Assembly (NCBI GenBank): GCA_003133285.1
Contig: PKWR01000046.1
Location: forward strand, 1 to 7,181
DNA length: 7,181 nt
Direction of reading: 5' to 3'
Source of the DNA: Coriobacteriia bacterium
GTDB taxonomy: Bacteria > Actinomycetota > Coriobacteriia > Anaerosomatales > PALSA-660
This document shows positions 6,544 to 7,181 of the stretch, one piece after another. Position 1 is the stretch's first letter, and each line of letters starts with the position of its first letter. The position numbers and the translations under genes are program-made. The notes below the pieces were generated by a model that saw nothing but the letters and a program-made list of their open reading frames with translations, did no database searches and was not told the DNA's origin.

Positions 6544-6572
6544 CGTGGCGCTGCGCACGGAGAAGCGCCACG
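6544..6572 (+). other. 9-bp perfect stem-loop in the 5' leader of the gene at 6604
   Basis: CGTGGCGCT (6544-6552) and AGCGCCACG (6564-6572) are perfect reverse complements around an 11-base loop. The hairpin would form at the very 5' end of the predicted transcript, 31 bases ahead of the ATG and clear of the ribosome binding site. It has no U-tract, so it is not a typical terminator. It may stabilise the mRNA or act as a protein site on DNA; the function is unknown. Confidence 0.5.
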
Positions 6573-6592
6573 CACGGGCCCGACGCCGAGCC

Positions 6593-6597
6593 GAAGG
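6593..6597 (+). promoter_or_regulatory. ribosome binding site of the gene at 6604
   Basis: GAAGG lies 6 bases upstream of the ATG at 6604. An in-frame TAG at 6598-6600 excludes any earlier start, so the N-terminus is firmly placed. Confidence 0.7.
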
Positions 6598-6603
6598 TAG
6601 TCG

Positions 6604-7181
6604 ATGAGGTTCTTCCTGCTTGCACGCGCTCGCTCCACCGGCCTCATCAGGCTTCTGTCCGAGCGTGCCTACGAGTCGCGCTCCGCAGCCGTCGAGGCGG
6701 CAGGCGCGACCGCGAGCGCCGGCGCCATCGACCTCGGCGATGACGAGGTCCTCGCCGTCGACCTGGACGCCGCCGGTCCCGTCCTCGTGCTGCGCGTCCA
6801 GGCCCAGGTGGCCGCGGCCCCCCCGGTCCCCGAGCCTCCGGTCACTCCGGCCGCAAGGGTGGTCGCGTCCGCCGGCCTCTTCGCGCCCGTGGCCCCGACG
6901 CCGCCGCCCTTCGCCGACGAGGGCCCCGTGTCCGTCGAGGTGGACAAGGAGCCCGCCGTCCGGCTCCAGCCGCGCTTCCCGCTCTTCGGCGCGGACGACG
7001 ATGCCCCCGAGGAGGGTCTCGCGGAGACCCTCCGGCGGGTCGCGCGCCGCATGGAGGCCGACCTCACGCTGCCGGAGCATACCGAGCGGGCCGCGGCCGA
7101 CGATAGCTGGGACGCGCGCACGCTCGATGACTACGCGCTGCCCGACGACGCCCACCTGTCGGGCGCCCGCGAGGAGGGCCG
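6604..7181 (+). CDS. unrecognised acidic, Ala/Pro-rich protein, 3' truncated
   Basis: The frame stays open for 192 codons to the end of the window. I do not recognise the family. Residues 1-66 (beginning MRFFLLARARSTG and ending near VLVLRV) look like a small folded unit with a basic start, a helix around LIRLLSERAYESRSAAVEAA and a beta-like end. Residues 67-110 form a low-complexity linker rich in Pro, Ala and Val (PPVPEPPVTP, APTPPP). The rest is acidic, with FGADDDAPEEG and several Asp/Glu runs around a short amphipathic stretch, ETLRRVARRMEADLTL. There is no signal peptide or membrane segment, so a cytoplasmic location is likely. The codon pattern (G/C at most third positions), a good ribosome binding site and a promoter support it over the antisense frame. 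It is divergent from the exonuclease/GIY-YIG gene and may share its control region. Confidence 0.75.
   Translation, partial: MRFFLLARARSTGLIRLLSERAYESRSAAVEAAGATASAGAIDLGDDEVLAVDLDAAGPVLVLRVQAQVAAAPPVPEPPVTPAARVVASAGLFAPVAPTPPPFADEGPVSVEVDKEPAVRLQPRFPLFGADDDAPEEGLAETLRRVARRMEADLTLPEHTERAAADDSWDARTLDDYALPDDAHLSGAREEG

Noticed and set aside
6431..6625. Longer N-terminus for the exonuclease/GIY-YIG protein from the ATG at 6625
   Set aside because: The extension would span the divergent promoters, the hairpin and the neighbour's start codon, and its sequence is not domain-like. The exonuclease motif begins shortly after the ATG at 6430.
6424..7155. 243-codon minus-strand open frame opposite the gene at 6604
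   Set aside because: Its composition is Gly/Arg-rich without domains, and the plus-strand frame has a ribosome binding site, a promoter and a better codon pattern.

Overview
This is a GC-rich window (roughly 70% GC by eye, with strong G/C preference at third codon positions). The protein families suggest a member of the Actinomycetota: an accessory DnaE2-like polymerase, a DinB with an actinobacterial-style extended C-terminus, and above all a DnaQ-type exonuclease fused to a UvrC-like GIY-YIG module, known for example as Rv2191 in Mycobacterium tuberculosis. I cannot place it below phylum level with confidence.

Layout from left to right. (1) Positions 1-2166, plus strand: the 3' two thirds of a DnaE-family DNA polymerase III alpha subunit of the accessory, error-prone type; its N-terminus lies outside the window. 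(2) Positions 2173-2574, minus strand: a small lipoprotein gene, convergent with the polymerase and separated from it by 6 bp. (3) Positions 2624-3877, minus strand: dinB (DNA polymerase IV), upstream of and co-oriented with the lipoprotein gene and probably its operon leader. (4) Positions 3878-3945: a short divergent intergenic region with a -10 element that would give a leaderless dinB mRNA, and a good ribosome binding site for nfo. (5) Positions 3946-4830, plus strand: nfo (endonuclease IV). (6) Positions 4763-6430, minus strand: the DEDDh exonuclease / GIY-YIG fusion protein, whose 3' end overlaps nfo tail to tail by 68 bp. (7) Positions 6431-6603: a compact divergent control region with a minus-strand promoter, a plus-strand promoter, a 13-bp dyad between them and a perfect 9-bp stem-loop in the plus-strand leader. 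(8) Positions 6604-7181, plus strand: the 5' part of an unrecognised acidic, proline-rich protein that runs off the window.

Four consecutive recognisable enzymes act on damaged DNA. Nfo incises abasic sites. The exonuclease/GIY-YIG fusion probably incises and trims DNA. DinB and the DnaE2-like polymerase are candidates for synthesis across lesions. The two polymerases are not part of a canonical ImuA-ImuB-DnaE2 cassette, because the Y-family member here keeps its catalytic acids. I see no mobile element, CRISPR array, tRNA or rRNA. No wholly new system is evident; the most interesting signals are the substituted active site of the GIY-YIG domain and the structured divergent control region at 6431-6603.
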